DNA from: an uncultured Christensenellaceae bacterium
GTDB lineage: Bacteria; Bacillota; Clostridia; Christensenellales; CAG-138
Length of the DNA: 5,810 nt
Reading direction: 5' to 3'
Assembly: GCA_902475645.1 (NCBI GenBank)
Contig: CABSAH010000108.1
Span: 1 to 5,810, forward strand
Below the pieces are notes generated by a model. That model saw only the letters and a program-made list of their open reading frames with translations. It made no database searches and was not told the origin of the DNA. Both the position numbers and the translations under genes were made by a program. Numbering within the stretch: position 1 is the first letter of the stretch; the number at the start of each line of letters is the position of its first letter. Below are positions 4,988-5,810 of this stretch, in pieces.

Positions 4988-5810
4988 TATTCTCCGTCCT
5001 TTCCGCCCGCAAGCACCTTGGCGCTTGCAGTGCCGTCGCTAAGCAGTATTTCCACCCTGTCCCCCGCGGCCAGCTCCTTGGCCGAGGAAGCGTATTTATT
5101 TCCCTTTTTTATTATTGCATAGCCGCGCTCAAGCGTGCGCGCCGGCGCAAGCGAATCAAGCCGCGCCGCATTTACGCTCAGCATTTGCTCCGCCGCGCTT
5201 ATGCCCTTATGCGCGTTTGCGGCAAGCGCTGCTTCAAGCGCATCTATCCGCGCCATACTCATGCCTATCCTGTGCATGCACATATTATATGCCGCGCCCT
5301 GCTCGGCGCCGTCTATCGCCTTTTGTTCGCGCGTTATCCTATCCGCGCAAAGCGATGCTATCCGCTCCCTTGCGTATTCAAGCGCGTCGTTCAGCGCTTC
5401 GTATTCCGGCACGCACAGCTCAGCCGCCGCGCTTGGCGTAGGCGCGCGAAGATCCGCCGCAAAGTCCGCGATTGTAAAATCCGTTTCGTGCCCAACCGCG
5501 CTGACGATGGGGGTTTTACATTCGTATATGGCCCGCGCCACTATTTCCTCGTTAAAGGCCCACAGCTCCTCTATGCTGCCGCCGCCGCGCCCAATTATGA
5601 TAACATCCGCCCTGCCGCTGCCGTCAAGCAGGCGTATCGCGTCCGCAATTTCCCTGCCCGCTCCCGCGCCCTGCACCGAGGCGGGCGCAACGAGAATATT
5701 CATCATTGGGAATCTTCTTCGAGTGATGTTTATTATATCCTGCAAAGCGGCGCCTGTTTTGGACGTTACCACGCCTATGCACTTAGGAAGCTTGGGTATC
5801 GGCTTTTTAT
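4987..5810 (-). CDS. xseA: Exodeoxyribonuclease VII large subunit, C-terminal part, cut by window edge
   Basis: The catalytic subunit of exonuclease VII. The reading frame is open to the window end, so 273 codons plus two bases are visible. A GTG at 5772 is an internal valine, because upstream codons read KKPIPKLPKCIGV, the usual opening of the XseA catalytic domain; the missing part is the N-terminal OB-fold. Numbering from the first full codon: VTSKTGAALQDI (14-25), the core motif GRGGGSIEELWAFNEE (73-88), AVGHETDFTIADFAADLRAP (104-123), and TPSAAAE (124-130). The region at about 135-220 is rich in Ala, Glu and Arg and matches the long coiled-coil arm that binds XseB. The conserved ending LAPARTLERGYAI (220-232), then GDRVEILLSDG, is intact. 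The family's GGGSIEDLW appears here as GGGSIEELW, a conservative change that I do not read as inactivating. The stop overlaps the xseB start by one base. Confidence 0.96.
   Translation of the reverse strand, partial: KKPIPKLPKCIGVVTSKTGAALQDIINITRRRFPMMNILVAPASVQGAGAGREIADAIRLLDGSGRADVIIIGRGGGSIEELWAFNEEIVARAIYECKTPIVSAVGHETDFTIADFAADLRAPTPSAAAELCVPEYEALNDALEYARERIASLCADRITREQKAIDGAEQGAAYNMCMHRIGMSMARIDALEAALAANAHKGISAAEQMLSVNAARLDSLAPARTLERGYAIIKKGNKYASSAKELAAGDRVEILLSDGTASAKVLAGGKDGE
4992..4995 (-). promoter_or_regulatory. Ribosome binding site of xseB inside xseA
   Basis: GGAG within AGGACGGAGA on the minus strand, 4 bases before the ATG at 4987 and within the last codons of xseA. It supports the start that overlaps the xseA stop. 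Confidence 0.65.

Noticed and set aside
5770..5772. GTG as a start codon giving a 261-residue protein.
   Set aside because: The frame stays open upstream and encodes KKPIPKLPKCIGV, which belongs to the XseA catalytic domain. The codon is an internal valine.
1..5810. A repeated AAGCGC-like word across the window, considered as a possible uptake or recombination signal.
   Set aside because: The occurrences lie within coding regions and fit frequent Ala-Leu codon pairs (GCG or GCC followed by CTT) on the minus strand.

Overview
The window is a housekeeping gene cluster. Seven genes all lie on the minus strand, so transcription runs from position 5810 towards 1. In transcription order they are xseA (5' part outside the window), xseB, a farnesyl diphosphate synthase gene (ispA), dxs, tlyA, nadK and argR (3' part outside the window). 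From family knowledge, this order is typical of Clostridia and related Firmicutes, where argR is usually followed by recN. The AhrC/ArgR-type regulator and the strong GGAG-type ribosome binding sites agree with that. Coding DNA looks moderately GC-rich and two of the intergenic gaps are clearly AT-rich, so a mid-GC clostridial organism is likely. I cannot name a genus.

Layout: 4987-5810 holds the C-terminal two thirds of exonuclease VII large subunit. 4775-4987 is the small subunit, overlapping its partner gene by one base. 3907-4782 is the prenyl transferase gene, overlapping xseB by 8 bases. A 78-base gap (3829-3906) carries a plausible sigma-A promoter. 1981-3828 is dxs, and tlyA (1154-1978) starts two bases after its stop. 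A second gap (1073-1153), AT-rich, carries a better promoter with a perfect TATAAT. 251-1072 is nadK, then a 74-base gap with a clear ribosome binding site, then the first 58 codons of argR (1-176). No stretch longer than about 82 bases lacks a gene. I saw no RNA gene, mobile element, CRISPR array or convincing terminator.

Functionally, dxs makes the first intermediate of the MEP isoprenoid pathway, and the prenyl transferase uses the C5 products of that pathway to make FPP. XseA and XseB form one nuclease. TlyA methylates rRNA, NadK makes NADP, and ArgR senses arginine. The spacing suggests tightly coupled blocks (xseA-xseB-ispA and dxs-tlyA) with extra internal promoters before dxs and before nadK.

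Several start codons need correction from the longest open frame: tlyA (274 rather than 295 residues), nadK (ATG at 1072, because the GTG at 1078 overlaps the ribosome binding site) and dxs (ATG at 3828 rather than TTG at 3846). I found no sign of a new biological system; the notable points are regulatory and annotation details.
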